A stretch of 33,846 nt of DNA from an uncultured Prevotellaceae bacterium (GTDB lineage: Bacteria > Bacteroidota > Bacteroidia > Bacteroidales > Bacteroidaceae). The notes below the pieces were generated by a model that saw only the letters and a program-made list of their open reading frames with translations, did no database searches and had not been told where the DNA came from. Positions 33,273-33,846 of this stretch are shown here, piece after piece. The stretch covers positions 1-33,846 of the forward strand of contig ONLU01000038.1 in NCBI GenBank assembly GCA_900318795.1, given 5' to 3'. Numbering within the stretch: position 1 is the stretch's first letter; each line of letters begins with the position of its first letter. The position numbers and the translations under genes were made by a program.

Positions 33273-33304
33273 TTTGCAAAATGGTATTCTTTTTATTACC
33301 TTTG
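33273..33304 (+). promoter_or_regulatory. promoter of the HicAB-like module
   Basis: TTTG (33273-33276), 20 nt, TACCTTTG (33297-33304): consensus, 21 nt before the hicA ATG. A GTATTaaaaaGAATAC inverted repeat at 33241-33256 could be an operator. Confidence 0.8.
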
Positions 33305-33324
33305 CGCCAACATAAAGTATAAAC

Positions 33325-33519
33325 ATGAAAGCGTATAAGGTCATTGAAGTCATCAAAAAGCTTGAAGCTGACGGATGGGTCCTTGTAGCCACCAAAGGTG
33401 ACCATCGACAATATAAACATCCTCAGAAGAAAGGCAAGGTGACTATCAGAGGACATAAAAATGAGGTGTTAAGCCAATTTCTCTTGAATAGTATTTGGAA
33501 ACAGGCAGGTTGGAAATAA
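33325..33519 (+). CDS. hicA: HicA-family mRNA interferase toxin
   Basis: This 64-residue protein is the normal size for HicA, which cleaves mRNA. It has the double-stranded-RNA-binding-like fold pattern: KVIEVIKKLEADGW then GDHRQYKHP with catalytic His27 and a C-terminal LLNSIWKQAGW helix. It appears complete. Its antitoxin gene 10 nt downstream is damaged, which would leave an unguarded toxin unless another HicB or low expression compensates. Confidence 0.88.
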   Translation: MKAYKVIEVIKKLEADGWVLVATKGDHRQYKHPQKKGKVTIRGHKNEVLSQFLLNSIWKQAGWK

Positions 33520-33529
33520 TAAAAAAGGA

Positions 33530-33842
33530 ATGGATATGGAAAAAATTATTGTAAATGTATCTTGGTGTGACAAGAATTATGGTGCAGCTCTGAGCGAGAA
33601 CGTATGTTCCCCAGTGGCTTCGCGATGGCGACTACGAATTCGAGTATCATCTGGATGCTGCAGCCTTGCTGCAGATGTGCTCTCCTTATGCCTCCATTGC
33701 TGCAATCAGCCGTGTTTCAGGTATCAATCAGCACCAGCTGAGCCACTATGCCAACGGTATTAAAAAGCCTCGTCCAGAACAGCGCCGTCGCATCGTTGAA
33801 GGTCTGCACAAAATAGGCCGTGAACTTATTGCTGTGGAATAA
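33530..33842 (+). pseudogene. hicB: HicB-family antitoxin, internally deleted and frameshifted
   Basis: Residues 1-~23 (MEKIIVNVSWCDKNYGAALS with the leading MD) are the first strand of the HicB partial RNase H fold. At ~33601 the sequence jumps to the C-terminal half in the +1 frame: YVPQWLRDGDYEFEYHLD, then a helix-turn-helix (ALLQMCSPYASIAAISRVSG ... KKPRPEQ) running to a stop at 33840-33842. Some 35-45 codons of the usual HicB middle are missing. The neutralising domain is therefore lost while the DNA-binding part survives without a frame-matched start. A second in-frame ATG is at 33536. Confidence 0.75.
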
Positions 33843-33846
33843 CACT

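Overview
The window reads as chromosome of a gut or oral Bacteroidales bacterium, most like Prevotella/Segatella. The reasons are: nearly every intergenic start has the Bacteroidota promoter (TTTG, about 20 nt, TAnnTTTG); start codons lack a clear Shine-Dalgarno sequence; and the arginine pathway uses the Bacteroides-type succinylornithine transcarbamylase. Family names are from memory of conserved motifs; no database search was possible.

Positions 1-14709 are a + strand arginine/proline cluster: argR, a GNAT acyltransferase, argG and argC; a terminator; a frameshifted kelch/BACON-type secreted protein; a repeat-rich spacer; then an almost gapless run argD, proC, XRE-cupin regulator, acyl-CoA/acetate ligase, proB, proA, argF' and a threonine-aldolase-type enzyme. 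Together they cover most steps from glutamate to proline and from N-acylglutamate to argininosuccinate; argB, argH and the deacylase are not in the window. On the minus strand the first ~100 bases look like the promoter and leader of an rRNA operon running off the left edge.

Positions 14704-24260 are ordinary chromosome: pectin methylesterase (-), tRNA-Pro(CGG), an EamA exporter, an FKBP lipoprotein with glycyl-tRNA synthetase (-), topoisomerase IV subunit A followed by an overlapping outer-membrane protein and an S41 protease, then tRNA-Leu(TAG) and tRNA-Val(GAC).

Positions 24296-33842 are accessory. Two poorly characterised minus-strand genes (one with a 13-unit, 11-bp repeat in its leader) come before the main item: a single operon, 27252-32783, that builds and exports a cysteine-ladder peptide. 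It has a consensus promoter, a ~260-nt highly structured leader RNA, a lipoprotein, a 297-residue precursor with a Tat/lipoprotein signal and 41 consecutive Cys at exact 4-residue spacing, a radical SAM/SPASM enzyme, a SPASM-only partner, a small modification-system protein, and its own TatA and TatC. The enzymes match what I remember as the computationally named 'CXXX repeat' families; the product and chemistry are, to my knowledge, unknown. The layout suggests that the peptide is modified and folded in the cytoplasm, sent through a dedicated Tat pore, and lipid-anchored.

The right end holds two damaged toxin-antitoxin modules: a RelE-type toxin cut off exactly where tatC ends, which probably marks the island edge, and a HicAB pair whose antitoxin has lost its middle and its frame.
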